Assembly: GCF_000744705.1 (NCBI RefSeq)
Contig: NZ_JQML01000001.1
Location: forward strand, 9,620,017 to 9,684,016
DNA length: 64,000 nt
Direction: 5' to 3'
DNA from: Streptacidiphilus albus JL83
Lineage (GTDB): Bacteria > Actinomycetota > Actinomycetes > Streptomycetales > Streptomycetaceae
The position numbers and the translations under genes were made by a program. Position 1 is the first letter of the stretch. The number at the start of each line of letters is the position of its first letter. Positions 51,282 to 59,528 of this stretch are shown here, piece after piece. The notes below the pieces were generated by a model. It saw only the letters and a list, made by a program, of their open reading frames with translations, had not been told where the DNA came from and made no database searches.

Positions 51282-51518
51282 GCCCCGGCGGCGTGGCAGA
51301 GCCACCGTCAGAACCGGCCCCGGACTGCGAGAGCGACATTTCGCCCATAGTCTGCACCCATGGTGTTCCTGGGGGACAGGTGGGCGCCGGGCGGCGCTCC
51401 GCCTCTGACCTGGAAGGCGGCGTGGTGACGTCAGGCTCGTTCACCGCCCTCGGCGACGGTACTCGGTCCCTGCTCGGACCGATGTCCGGTCGCCCGGTCG
51501 CCGAGGAGGGGTCGCCCC

Positions 51519-52196
51519 GTGGGTGACGCCGTCGGTCAGATGCTGGCCTCGGCGGTCGGCATCGCCATCAGCCCGATCCCGCTCATCGCGATCGTGCTGA
51601 TGCTCGCCACCCCGCGCGGACGCTCCAACGGCACGGCCTTCGCCCTGGCCTGGCTGCTGACCCTGGGCGTGGTCAGCACGGTGGTGGTGCTGGCCGGCTC
51701 CGGCGGCGGCGCCCACGGCAGCGGCGGACCGGCGACCTGGACGTCCTGGGTCAAGCTCGGGCTCGGCGTGCTGTTCCTGCTGCTCGGAGTCAAGCAGTGG
51801 ACGGGGCGTCCGAAAGAGGGTCAGGAGGCGGAGCTGCCGGGCTGGATGAAGACCATCGACGGCTTCACCCCGGCAAAATCGGCGGGCCTGGCCGCCGTCC
51901 TGGCAGGACTGAACCCGAAGAACCTGGTGCTGGCCGTCGGCGGCGCCCTGTCCATCGCCTCCAGCCCGGCCTCGGTCGGCGGCAAGACGGTGGCCACGGT
52001 GCTGTTCGTGCTGATCGGCTCGCTCTGCACGCTGCTGCCGCTGGGCGTCTACCTGCTCGGCGGCGACCGGGCGGCCGGCACCCTGCAGTCCTGGAAGGCC
52101 TGGATGGCCGCCCACAACGGAGCGATCATGACCGTGCTGCTGGTGGTCCTGGGCGCCAAGTACGTCGGCGACGCGCTCAGCACGCTGACGTCCTGA
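51519..52196 (+). CDS. GAP/Sap-family (LysE-like) integral membrane protein
   Basis: The 225-residue protein has six hydrophobic segments, opening MLASAVGIAISPIPLIAIVLMLATPRGRSNG and later SAGLAAVLAGLNPKNLVLAVGGALSIA, which fit the GAP (GPL/sulfolipid-1-addressing protein) family, relatives of the LysE exporters found in actinobacteria. In mycobacteria these proteins help export lipids. The N-P-K-N-L motif is typical. GTG 51519 begins it; a GAGGAGG lies about eight bases upstream. The end abuts a methyltransferase remnant. Confidence 0.82.
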   Translation: MGDAVGQMLASAVGIAISPIPLIAIVLMLATPRGRSNGTAFALAWLLTLGVVSTVVVLAGSGGGAHGSGGPATWTSWVKLGLGVLFLLLGVKQWTGRPKEGQEAELPGWMKTIDGFTPAKSAGLAAVLAGLNPKNLVLAVGGALSIASSPASVGGKTVATVLFVLIGSLCTLLPLGVYLLGGDRAAGTLQSWKAWMAAHNGAIMTVLLVVLGAKYVGDALSTLTS

Positions 52197-52204
52197 GCGT
52201 CGAC

Positions 52205-52423
52205 GGGTGGGGTCGTTGCCGGGTGGCTCCACCACATGGGGGTGGCGCCGCCGAGCCAGTTCTCGTCCGTGCCGGTCCGGGCCCGGTGGCCGGTGACGCC
52301 CAGGAACCAGCCGCCCGGCCGCCGGCCGCGGCCAGGCGGCGATCCGGGGACCCCGGTGCCGCAGCCGACGTCGAGGACCGTGCTCGAACCAGGGATCCGG
52401 GCGAGCAGCTCCTCGATGTCCAT
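52205..52423 (-). pseudogene. Internally deleted SAM-dependent methyltransferase gene
   Basis: The frame reads MDIEELLARIPGSSTVLDVG and CGTGVP (motif I of class I methyltransferases), then after a short Pro/Gly/Arg bridge jumps straight to GGWFLGVTGHRARTGTDENW and LGGATPMWWSHP, which in intact relatives comes about 90 residues later. The C-terminus is also missing. About half of the gene is lost; it cannot fold as a methyltransferase. Confidence 0.72.
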
Positions 52424-52547
52424 GCCGGCGCACCGTAGTGGGCCCCGACGGTGCGACGCGACACCTTTTCGCGGGGGCGCGGGCCTGGGCGCGGGCCGAG
52501 GGAAACCCGGTTGCGACCGGTACCCGGGGGGATGCGAGGATCGGCAG

Positions 52548-53096
52548 ATGGAGCACACCATCAGGGCTGTACAGCCGGAAGACTGGACCAGGGCCAAGGC
52601 ACTGCGACTGGACGCGCTACGGGATCCGGTGGCGAGCATCGCCTTCGTCGACACCTACGAGCAGGCCGCGGGCCGACCCGACGAGTTCTGGCAGGGTCGT
52701 GCCGCCCAGTCCGGCGAGGGCACGACCTTCCGACAGTTCGCCGCGGAGGCCGCGGACGGGAGCTGGCTCGGCTCACTCTCCGTGCTCGTCGAACGGGCCG
52801 GTGTGGAGACCTTCTTCGCGGACGTCCCGGAGGTGGCGCAGACGCACATCGTCGGCGTCTTCCTCCGCCCCGAAGCGCGTGGCACCGGCCTCGCGGTGGA
52901 GCTCTTCCAGGCCGCCCTGGACTGGTCCTGGTCGCTGACCGAGCCGGTGGTCGAGCAGGTCAGGCTCTTCGTGCACGAGGACAACGCCCGCGCGGAGGCC
53001 ATGTACCGCAAGGTCGGCTTCAAGCACACCGGCCACTCGGTCCCCGCCGTCGACCCCACGGCCAGCGACCACGAACTCGTGCTCCTCCGCAGTTGA
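52548..53096 (+). CDS. GNAT-family N-acetyltransferase
   Basis: The 182-residue protein shows IRAVQPEDWTRAKALRLDALRD, THIVGVFLRPEARGTGLAVELFQAALDWSW (acetyl-CoA loop R-G-T-G-L), QVRLFVHEDNARAEAMYRKVGFKHTGHS, the standard GNAT core. ATG 52548 has GAGGA seven bases upstream. It stands alone between two unrelated genes. Substrate unknown. Confidence 0.88.
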   Translation: MEHTIRAVQPEDWTRAKALRLDALRDPVASIAFVDTYEQAAGRPDEFWQGRAAQSGEGTTFRQFAAEAADGSWLGSLSVLVERAGVETFFADVPEVAQTHIVGVFLRPEARGTGLAVELFQAALDWSWSLTEPVVEQVRLFVHEDNARAEAMYRKVGFKHTGHSVPAVDPTASDHELVLLRS

Positions 53097-53141
53097 CGGC
53101 CGGACGGCGGCTCCGGGCGCTGCCGGGGGTCGTGGCATCCT

Positions 53142-53633
53142 GTGGCGGTGCTTCTACGTGATCATGTGAACAGTGTCGGCCTGCGCCCGTTGCGGTACCA
53201 GTTCGCCTCGCCCTGCCGGGACCCGTACGACGACAACTGGCTGATCATCGCCGGTGAGGTGGCGACCCCCGGGGGCAGCTGGTCCTTCGCCGAGCCGTGT
53301 CTGCTGACCGACGAGGCCCGGTCGATACCCGGCTGGCTGCGTGCGGTCGCGGCCGGGCGGGTGCAGGCCACCGACCCCGACCCCGAGGGCGGGTCGGCGC
53401 CGGCCCTGTCCTTCATGGAGCCGTGCCTGGCCTTCAGCCTGGCGGATCGGGACGACGACGGCGGCGCGGTGGTGCGGGTCCACCTCTCGCTGGAGGCGGC
53501 GCCGCCGTGGCAGCGGGACGAGGAGGGCGAGTACCTGTACGAGTTCACCGTCGACGTGCACCTCGACAGCGAGGCGCTGCTCGGGGCTGCGGACGGCTGG
53601 AGTGCGGAGCTGTCGCCCTTTCCGGTCCGCTGA
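53142..53633 (+). CDS. WapI-family immunity-like protein
   Basis: The 163-residue protein (LLRDHVNSVGLRPLRYQFASP, YDDNWLIIAGEVATPGGSWSF, CLLTDEARSIPGWLRAVAAG, FMEPCLAFSLADRD, RVHLSLEAAPPW) resembles small actinomycete proteins annotated as WapI-type immunity proteins or related hypotheticals: ...YD.NWL...G.V....G.W.F..PCL...E...L..WL. Immunity proteins neutralise a cognate polymorphic toxin, but no toxin gene is nearby, so this might be a solitary immunity gene or a related family with another role. GTG 53142 or 53148 start it. Confidence 0.6.
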   Translation: MAVLLRDHVNSVGLRPLRYQFASPCRDPYDDNWLIIAGEVATPGGSWSFAEPCLLTDEARSIPGWLRAVAAGRVQATDPDPEGGSAPALSFMEPCLAFSLADRDDDGGAVVRVHLSLEAAPPWQRDEEGEYLYEFTVDVHLDSEALLGAADGWSAELSPFPVR

Positions 53634-53702
53634 CCGACCGTCCGGGGCGGGCCCGACCGCCCGCGGGCACCTCTGGGCGTCCCCGGATCAGACCTGGCCG
53701 GA

Positions 53703-54842
53703 TCAGTCCTGCTCCTGCTGGTGGGGGCCGGAGATGAGGTCGATGAGCCCGTGGGGCGAGTCGTCGCCGAGGCAGAGGTCCAGGGTCTGGTGCGCCTCCA
53801 CGGCCACCGACCCGCTGCGCGGAAACATCGCCTCTTCGTAGGCGCGGAGCGCCGCTTCGATGTCGTCGCGGTGCGCGGCGATCGCCCTGCCGAGCTCGGC
53901 GCCGTCGAACATCGCCAGGTTCGCGCCGTCCCCGGACGGCGGCATCAGGTGCGCCGCGTCACCGAGGAGCGTCACTCCGGGCACGCGGTCCCACCGGTGT
54001 CCGTTCGGGAGTGTGTAGATCATGCGGGGGACCGGCGCGGTCTCGCCGTCGGTGATCAGCGCGGTGAGCTCCGGCGCCCAGCCGTCGAACTCGGCCGCGA
54101 CCCGTGCGGTCGCGGTGGCGGCATCGGTGAAGTCGATCCCGGCCACCCACTCGGCGGGGCGGTTGAGCTGGACGTAGGTGTGCAGGACGTTCCCCGCCTC
54201 GCGGTGGGCGGTGATGCCCTTGCCCGGGGTGAGGGCGAACATCGCGCCGTCGCCGACCGCTGCGGCCGCCGCCGGGTGCCGTTGGTCGGCCTCGAACAGG
54301 TAGGTCTCGATGAATGTCGTGCCGACGTACTCGGGCTCGGCGTCGGAGAGCAGCGGCCTGATCCTCGACCAGGCGCCGTCGGCGCCGACCAGGAGGTCGG
54401 TGGTCACGGTCGACCCGTCCGCGAAGGCCAGCTCGTGCCGGCCGTCGCCGAGGGACCGGACCCCGGTGACCTTGCGCCCCCACTGGATCGTCCCGTCGGG
54501 CAGGGAGTCGAGCAGAATCCGGCGGAGGTCGCCGCGCAGCACCTCGGGGCGCCCGCCGGTGCCGTTGTCGGGCTCGTCCAGCAGCACCTTGCCCTGCGGG
54601 TCGAGCGCCCGGGCGGCCTCGCCGCCCTCGTGGATGATGGCGCGGAACCGGTCGGTCAGGCCGGCCGCTTCGAGCGCGATCTGGCCGTCGTGCTCGTGGA
54701 TGTCGAGCTGGCCGCCCTGGGTGCGGGCGCCGGCGGAGGGCTCGCTCTCGTAGATGGTCGCGGTGATGCCGTGGACGTGGAGGACGCGGGCGAGGACGAG
54801 GCCGCCGAGGCCCGCACCGACGATCGTCACCTGAGTGGTCAT
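53703..54842 (-). CDS. FAD-dependent monooxygenase, TetX-like
   Basis: The 379-residue protein has the group A flavin hydroxylase motifs: VTIVGAGLGGLVLARVLHVHG (GxGxxG), the DG motif ADGSTVTTDLLVGADGAWSRIRP, GVTLLGDAAHLMPPSGDGANLAMFDG (GD motif), and GGQLDIHEHDGQIAL as in TetX. TetX-type enzymes hydroxylate tetracyclines and other aromatic compounds; whether this one gives resistance is not deducible. It is divergent from a TetR regulator over three operator copies, so its expression is probably induced by its substrate. Confidence 0.9.
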   Translation of the reverse strand: MTTQVTIVGAGLGGLVLARVLHVHGITATIYESEPSAGARTQGGQLDIHEHDGQIALEAAGLTDRFRAIIHEGGEAARALDPQGKVLLDEPDNGTGGRPEVLRGDLRRILLDSLPDGTIQWGRKVTGVRSLGDGRHELAFADGSTVTTDLLVGADGAWSRIRPLLSDAEPEYVGTTFIETYLFEADQRHPAAAAAVGDGAMFALTPGKGITAHREAGNVLHTYVQLNRPAEWVAGIDFTDAATATARVAAEFDGWAPELTALITDGETAPVPRMIYTLPNGHRWDRVPGVTLLGDAAHLMPPSGDGANLAMFDGAELGRAIAAHRDDIEAALRAYEEAMFPRSGSVAVEAHQTLDLCLGDDSPHGLIDLISGPHQQEQD

Positions 54843-54902
54843 GATGGCTCCTTGCCTGGTGGGTCGCGCCTGCCGGGCGGATCACCCGACGGGCCAGCTC
54901 TC

Positions 54903-54969
54903 TGGAATGTTGTTCCACCACCAGACTGGAACCTCGTTCCAGAGATGTCAAGCTGGAACGGGGTTCCAG
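54903..54969. promoter_or_regulatory. Three TetR operators between the TetX-like gene and its regulator
   Basis: Site 1, TGGAA-N5-TTCCA (54903-54917); site 2, CTGGAAC-CTC-GTTCCAG (54926-54942); site 3, CTGGAAC-GGG-GTTCCAG (54953-54969). Sites 2 and 3 have perfect seven-base arms and a three-base centre. The centres are 24 and 27 bases apart, two to two-and-a-half helix turns. Together they fill the intergenic region, indicating co-operative repression of both genes. Confidence 0.88.
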
Positions 54970-54989
54970 GCGTGTGCCAGGATGGAGGC

Positions 54990-55661
54990 ATGGCAACCAG
55001 GACCCGTCGCGCAGAGCGACGAGAGGAGCCGCTCTCCCGGGAGCGCATCGTCGAGACCGCGATCGGGCTCCTCGACTCGGCGGGCGAGGGCGGACTCACG
55101 TTCCGCGTGCTGGCCGAGCGCCTGGCCACCGGGCCCGGTGCGATCTACTGGCATGTCGCCGGCAAGGACGAACTGCTGAGCGCCGCGACCGACGCGGTCG
55201 TCGCCGACGCCATGACCGCCGACACCGCGGACTCGACGCCGCAGGACGCGATCCGTGCCGTCGCGCTCGGCGTGTTCGACGCGATCGACGCCCACCCGTG
55301 GATCGGCGCCCAGCTCGTCCGAGCGCCCGAGAAGACGCCGATGCTGCGGGCCTTCGAACACATCGGGCGCCAGGTCCAGGCGCTCGGGGTGCCCGGCGCC
55401 GCCCAGTTCACCGTCGCCTCCGCGCTCTGGAGCTACATCCTCGGGGTGGGCGGGCAGAACGCGGCCAATGCCCGCGCGGTCCGGCCGGACACGAACCGGG
55501 ACGAGTTCCTCGGCTCCGTCGCGGCCGCCTGGGAGAACCTCGACCCCGAGGAGTACGCCTTCACCCGAAGCGTCGCCGGCCGGCTGCGCGACCACGACGA
55601 CCGGGTGGAGTTCCTGGCCGGCATCGACCTGATCCTGGCCGGCATCGCGGCCCGTCCGTAG
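54990..55661 (+). CDS. TetR-family regulator of the TetX-like monooxygenase
   Basis: The 223-residue protein has RERIVETAIGLLDSAGEGGLTFRVLAERLATGPGAIYWHVAGKDELLSAATDAVV, a TetR helix-turn-helix, and a C-terminal ligand domain (TetR_C type). ATG 54990 lies 20 bases after the third operator, so transcription of the regulator is probably self-repressed. The paired arrangement with a TetX-like enzyme strongly suggests that it senses the enzyme's substrate. Confidence 0.92.
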   Translation: MATRTRRAERREEPLSRERIVETAIGLLDSAGEGGLTFRVLAERLATGPGAIYWHVAGKDELLSAATDAVVADAMTADTADSTPQDAIRAVALGVFDAIDAHPWIGAQLVRAPEKTPMLRAFEHIGRQVQALGVPGAAQFTVASALWSYILGVGGQNAANARAVRPDTNRDEFLGSVAAAWENLDPEEYAFTRSVAGRLRDHDDRVEFLAGIDLILAGIAARP

Positions 55662-56027
55662 TCGTCGACCCGAGGGGCCGGCTTCGCGGCCTGCGGGCCG
55701 GGCCGTGCTGCGTCGCCGACGACGGCCGGTCGGAGGAGAGCTGTCCCAGCCGGTCGCGGCGGCGCGTCAGCTCGGCGGTCTCGGCGCGGGTCCGAGTGTG
55801 TCGAACCGGGGCGGACGTCCACCAGGCTGCCGGGCTCGGCCCTCCGCCTCCGGCCGACGCCCGGGGCGTGGAAAGCGTCCGCCATCTCGATGAAACTGTC
55901 GGGCAGGACGGCGCGTGGCTCTTGGCCGAGCGCTGTCCGGTGGTCGACTGGACCGGGACCCGGCCCAGCACGCCCTGATCGCGGCGGGTCCGCCGCAACG
56001 AGGCAGACGAGGCAGGAGCGTCAGCGG
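55662..56027. other. Gene-free interval before ltrA
   Basis: No frame here has convincing family content; the sequences are Arg/Pro-rich shadows. It should contain the promoter of the downstream LtrA-like gene, but I cannot point to one. Confidence 0.3.
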
Positions 56028-57263
56028 ATGACGGACGAAGGCGCCCCGGCCGCAGCCGGCGAGGTGACGCTCCGGCAGCGGCTGCGGCGACAGCTGTGGC
56101 AGCCGCCGCGCGCCCACGGCGAGCAGCCGCGGGAGCGCGTGGTCGGGCCGCTGGAGCTCTTCTACGACCTGGTGGTGGTCGTCCTGGTCGCCCAGGCGGC
56201 CCACCACCTGGCGGGGAAGCTCACCTGGCGCGGCCTCGGCGAGTACGCCTCGGTCTTCGGACTGGTGTGGATCGCCTGGGTCAACGGGAGTCTCCACCAC
56301 GAGCTGCACGGTCACGACGACGCCCGGGCCCGCAGCACCTTCCTGCTCCAGATCCTGATCCTGGTGCCCCTGGGAGCCTTCATCCCCGAGGCGGGCGGCG
56401 AGCGGGGAGCGGCCTTCGCCGTCTCCGCCGGGAGCCTGTTCGCGGTGCTGGCGCTGCTGTGGCTGCTGGCCTCGCGCGGCGACCGGCCCGAGTACCGACG
56501 CTCCAGCCGACTCTTCGTCGCCGGAACGGTCTTCTGCGCCGTCGTCCTGGGCGCCAGCGCGCTGCTGCCCGCCGTCTCCCGGGTCTGGACCTGGGGTCTG
56601 CTGGACGTGGCCTACCTGGTCGGCTTCGGCACCGTCGTCCTCGGAGCGACATCCGGGGCGGCCGCCACGTTCACCGTCACCGACGCCCTCATCGAGCGGT
56701 TCGGGCTGCTCATCATCATCGTGCTCGGCGAGACCGTGACCGGCGTGGTGAGCGGGCTCGCGGCCGAGCCGGTCAGCGTGCTGGAGGTCGCGGTCGCGCT
56801 GGTCTCGGTGGTGGTCGGCTTCGGCGCCTGGTGGACGTACTTCGACTTCGCCGGCCACCGCGAGCCGCGGCAGACCCCGACCGCCACCCTGCGGTGGATG
56901 CTCGCCCACCTGCCGCTCACCGCCGCGGTGGCCGCGATGGGCGCGGCGATGGTCAGCCTGGTCGAGCACGCCCATGCCGCACGCACTCCCGCAGCCACCG
57001 CCTGGGTGCTCTGCGCCGCCGCCGCGGTCGTCCTGCTCAGCACCATGCTCGTGGCCAGCGGCCTCGAAGCCTGGCGCAGCAGAAGCGGACTGTACCGGCC
57101 GCTCTCCCGCACCAGCGGGGCGGCGGCCGTCGCCTGCCTCGGGCTGGGCGCGGCCCGCCCGGCCCCGATCGTGCTCGGCCTCGTCCTGGTCGTGCTCTTC
57201 AGCATCCCGTGGGGACTCGCCGTCGGCTACCGGCTCCGCCGGCCGGACGACGCCGAGGAGTAG
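56028..57263 (+). CDS. LtrA-family (low temperature requirement A) membrane protein
   Basis: The 411-residue protein has about 11-12 hydrophobic segments after a short basic N-terminus. Signature parts: VVGPLELFYDLVVVVLVAQAAHHL, WIAWVNGSLHHELHG, GLLIIIVLGETVTGVVSGLA, and GFGAWWTYFDFAGHR, as in LtrA proteins first described in Listeria. The function is unknown; the ELFYDLVFV and GE motifs suggest a channel or transporter-like fold. AGGAG precedes ATG 56028 by nine bases. Confidence 0.88.
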   Translation: MTDEGAPAAAGEVTLRQRLRRQLWQPPRAHGEQPRERVVGPLELFYDLVVVVLVAQAAHHLAGKLTWRGLGEYASVFGLVWIAWVNGSLHHELHGHDDARARSTFLLQILILVPLGAFIPEAGGERGAAFAVSAGSLFAVLALLWLLASRGDRPEYRRSSRLFVAGTVFCAVVLGASALLPAVSRVWTWGLLDVAYLVGFGTVVLGATSGAAATFTVTDALIERFGLLIIIVLGETVTGVVSGLAAEPVSVLEVAVALVSVVVGFGAWWTYFDFAGHREPRQTPTATLRWMLAHLPLTAAVAAMGAAMVSLVEHAHAARTPAATAWVLCAAAAVVLLSTMLVASGLEAWRSRSGLYRPLSRTSGAAAVACLGLGAARPAPIVLGLVLVVLFSIPWGLAVGYRLRRPDDAEE

Positions 57264-57270
57264 TCGCCGC

Positions 57271-57540
57271 TCAGCCGTTGAGCATGCCCATCATCTCGGG
57301 CGCGTAGCGGTCGCCGGTGACCACGCCGCGCGGGGCGACCGCCTCGATCGCGGCGATGTCCTCGGCGGTCAGGGTCAGCCGGGTCGCGGCGACGTTCTCC
57401 TCCAGGTAGCGGCGGCGCTTGGTCCCGGGGATGGCGACGGCGCCCTGGTGCCGGACCCACGCGAGCGCGAGCTGGGAGGGCGTGACCTCCTTGTCGTCGG
57501 TGGCGCCGTAGAAGGCGCTCATGCCCATGCAGCCGAGGCC
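57271..57540 (-). pseudogene. Aldo/keto reductase remnant with internal and N-terminal deletions
   Basis: The frame carries the start-of-barrel motif GLGCMGMSAFYGATDDKE joined directly to the C-terminal block VTPSQLALAWVRHQGAVAIPG, then TKRRRYLEENVAATRLTLTAED and IAAIEAV. Intact enzymes have some 230 residues, including the catalytic tetrad, between these parts. The N-terminal 10-15 residues are gone too, cut at about 57540 exactly where the opposite-strand TetR gene begins. Thus two deletions occurred: internal (near 57485) and across the divergent promoter region. Confidence 0.85.
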
Positions 57541-58107
57541 TCCAACGCCACCAAGGCCCGGTTGCTCGACGCCGCCTTCGCTGAGTTCGCCACCTACGGC
57601 ATCGCCGGTGCCCGGGTCGACCGGATCGCCGAGAGCGCGGGGGCCAACAAGCGGCTGATCTACGTCTACTTCGGCAACAAGGAGCAGCTGTTCGACGAGG
57701 TGCTGCAACGGGCGCTGACGGCGGGTGCGGAGTCCGTGCCGTTCGACGCCGGGGACCTGCCCGGCTATGCCGGCGCGATCTTCGACCATCTGGTCGCCCG
57801 GCCGGAGCTGATGCGCCTGCGGCTGTGGAAGCTGCTGGAGCGCCCCTCCGCCACCGGGATCGAGCCCGACGCCTTCCTGGGCAAGACCGTCGCGCTGGCC
57901 GACGCGCAGCAGCGTGGCGACGTCGCCCGGGAGATGGAGCCCGCCGATCTCCTGACCGTGGTTCTCGCCATGGCCCAGGCCTGGTTCTGGGCCGACGAAG
58001 GCGTCGAGGCGGGCGAGGACGGCCTCGGCCGGTCGCCGCAGCGGCTGGCGCTGCACCGCGCGGCAGTGGTCGAGGCCGTCCGTCGGATCAGCGAGCCGAA
58101 GTCCTGA
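57541..58107 (+). pseudogene. TetR-family regulator lacking its start codon (5' truncated)
   Basis: From codon SNATKARLLDAAFAEFATYGIAGARVDRIAESAGANKRLIYVYFGNKEQLF the TetR helix-turn-helix is intact, and the C-terminal domain (FLGKTVALADAQQRGD, EMEPADLLTVVLAMAQAWFWADEG) looks complete over 188 codons. No ATG, GTG or TTG in frame lies at the expected position; upstream in frame is antisense of the aldo/keto reductase remnant. The 5' end, the promoter and the neighbour's 5' end were removed in one deletion. It may still be translated from a far-upstream start, but is probably inactive. Confidence 0.75.
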
Positions 58108-58116
58108 CGGGAGGCG

Positions 58117-58854
58117 TCAGCGCGGGGTGAGGAGGCAGAACTCGTTGCCCTCCGGGTCGGCCAGGACCGTCCACGGCACGTCGCCCTGGCCGACGTCGGC
58201 GGGCGTCGCGCCGAGCGCCCGCAACCGGGCTGCCTCGGCCGCCTGATCGTCGCCGGGGTACGGGCGGAGGTCGAGATGGATGCGGTTCTTCACGGTCTTC
58301 GCGTCGGCTGTGCGGAGGAACTCCAGATAGGGGCCGACGCCCTTGGCGGAGCGCAGCACCGCGAGCTCGTCGGTCACCTGGTGCAGGGTCCAGTCCATCG
58401 CCTCGCCCCAGAACCGGGCCATGGCCCGCGGATCCGCGCAGTCGACCACCACCGCGGCCATGGGACCGGTGTCCCGGTAGATCTCCCGGGGCTCCAGCAC
58501 GCAGAACTCGTTGCCCTCCGGGTCGGCCAGGACCGTCCACGGCACGTCGCCCTGGCCGACGTCGGCGGGCGTCGCGCCGAGCCCCCGGAGCCGCGCCACC
58601 AGCTCTGCCTGATGGGCCGCAGAGGTGGTGGCAAGGTCGACGTGCACCCGGTTCTTCACCGTCTTGGGTTCCGGGACGCGAAGGACGTCGACGCAGACGG
58701 CGGCGGGGTCGGGGTAGGTCAGGCCCACGGGTTCGAGGTTGGTCACCCCGGGCTCCTCGCTGTCCACGCCCCAGCCGAGCGCCTCCGCCCAGAACCGGCC
58801 GAGTACGGAGTCGTCCTGAGCATTCATCGCAATTTGAACCAGCCGTGTCGCCAT
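58117..58854 (-). CDS. Two-domain VOC (glyoxalase-like) protein with a recent internal duplication
   Basis: The 245-residue protein is two tandem VOC domains: first ATRLVQIAMNAQDDSVLGRFWAEAL and second MAAVVVDCADPRAMARFWGEAMDW, each ending LGATPADVGQGDVPWTVLADPEGNEFC. The underlying DNA is identical for 82 bases in the two halves. The glyoxalase_6 subgroup often lacks an obvious catalytic role. A M at 58854 starts it; an ATG 18 bases upstream (58872) is possible. It converges with the truncated TetR gene. Confidence 0.85.
   Translation of the reverse strand: MATRLVQIAMNAQDDSVLGRFWAEALGWGVDSEEPGVTNLEPVGLTYPDPAAVCVDVLRVPEPKTVKNRVHVDLATTSAAHQAELVARLRGLGATPADVGQGDVPWTVLADPEGNEFCVLEPREIYRDTGPMAAVVVDCADPRAMARFWGEAMDWTLHQVTDELAVLRSAKGVGPYLEFLRTADAKTVKNRIHLDLRPYPGDDQAAEAARLRALGATPADVGQGDVPWTVLADPEGNEFCLLTPR
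58135..58216 (-). repeat. 82-bp direct repeat, copy 1 (second VOC domain)
   Basis: Identical without mismatch to 58501-58582, in the same orientation, both coding for the LGATPADVGQGDVPWTVL and ADPEGNEFC segment. The identity at wobble positions, beyond what protein conservation demands, points to recent duplication or gene conversion. Confidence 0.95.
58501..58582 (-). repeat. 82-bp direct repeat, copy 2 (first VOC domain)
   Basis: Partner of the copy at 58135-58216. Recombination between them would delete 366 bases, which is exactly 122 codons and would leave a single in-frame VOC domain. Confidence 0.95.
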
Positions 58855-58927
58855 GCCGCAGAGCCTATGCACACCGCCGAACAGAGATCAACTCCCGCCG
58901 CCGACCGCAGTGCCCGACGGCGCGGCG

Positions 58928-59431
58928 TCACACCAGGTTCTTGCTCAGGAACACGCGGCTGGTGCCGGGCGGGTCGCAGGGGATTTCACCGAAGACCTCC
59001 CAGCCGTGGCGCCGGTAGAAGTCGGGCGCCTGGAAGCTGATGGTGTAGAGCACCGCCCGGCGGCAGCCGCGTCGACGGCCCTCGGCCTCCGCCTGTCGGA
59101 GGATCTCGCTGCCCAGCCCGGAACCGCGCAGCTCCGGCGGCAGGTGGAACAGGTCCACGAAGAGCAGGCCGAGTGACGTCCGGCCGGTCAGGCCGCCGAG
59201 GACGCGGTGGGTCTGCGGGTCCCGGAGCAGCACAGCCAGTGGCCGACGGTCGTCGACGCCTGCCGCCTGGACGTTGAACGCGTCGAGTGCGTCCGAGACC
59301 AGCGCGACCTCCTCGGCCGTGGGCGCGTCGGTCACGACGATCTCGGGCAGGGGAGCGGTGTCGAGGGCGAACGGCCGCTCCGCACCGTCGGAGGAGGGCC
59401 GGAGGGGGTTCGTCGTGGTCGGATCGTTCAT
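58928..59431 (-). CDS. GNAT-family N-acetyltransferase
   Basis: The 167-residue protein resembles the phosphinothricin/streptothricin-type GNAT group: PEIVVTDAPTAEEVALVSDALDAFNV, VLGGLTGRTSLGLLFVDLFHLPPELRGSGLGSEILRQAEAEGRRRGC (loop R-G-S-G-L-G), AVLYTISFQAPDFYRRHGWEVFGE. It ends VFLSKNLV. ATG 59431 starts it. Substrate unknown. Confidence 0.87.
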   Translation of the reverse strand: MNDPTTTNPLRPSSDGAERPFALDTAPLPEIVVTDAPTAEEVALVSDALDAFNVQAAGVDDRRPLAVLLRDPQTHRVLGGLTGRTSLGLLFVDLFHLPPELRGSGLGSEILRQAEAEGRRRGCRRAVLYTISFQAPDFYRRHGWEVFGEIPCDPPGTSRVFLSKNLV

Positions 59432-59528
59432 GGCCCGACCGTAGCCGGTGGCACTGACATCGCAGCGCGGCGGGGATGATGGTCCGCGCGAGGCACGGCG
59501 CGGGCGAGTTCATCCGGGGGAGACGGCA

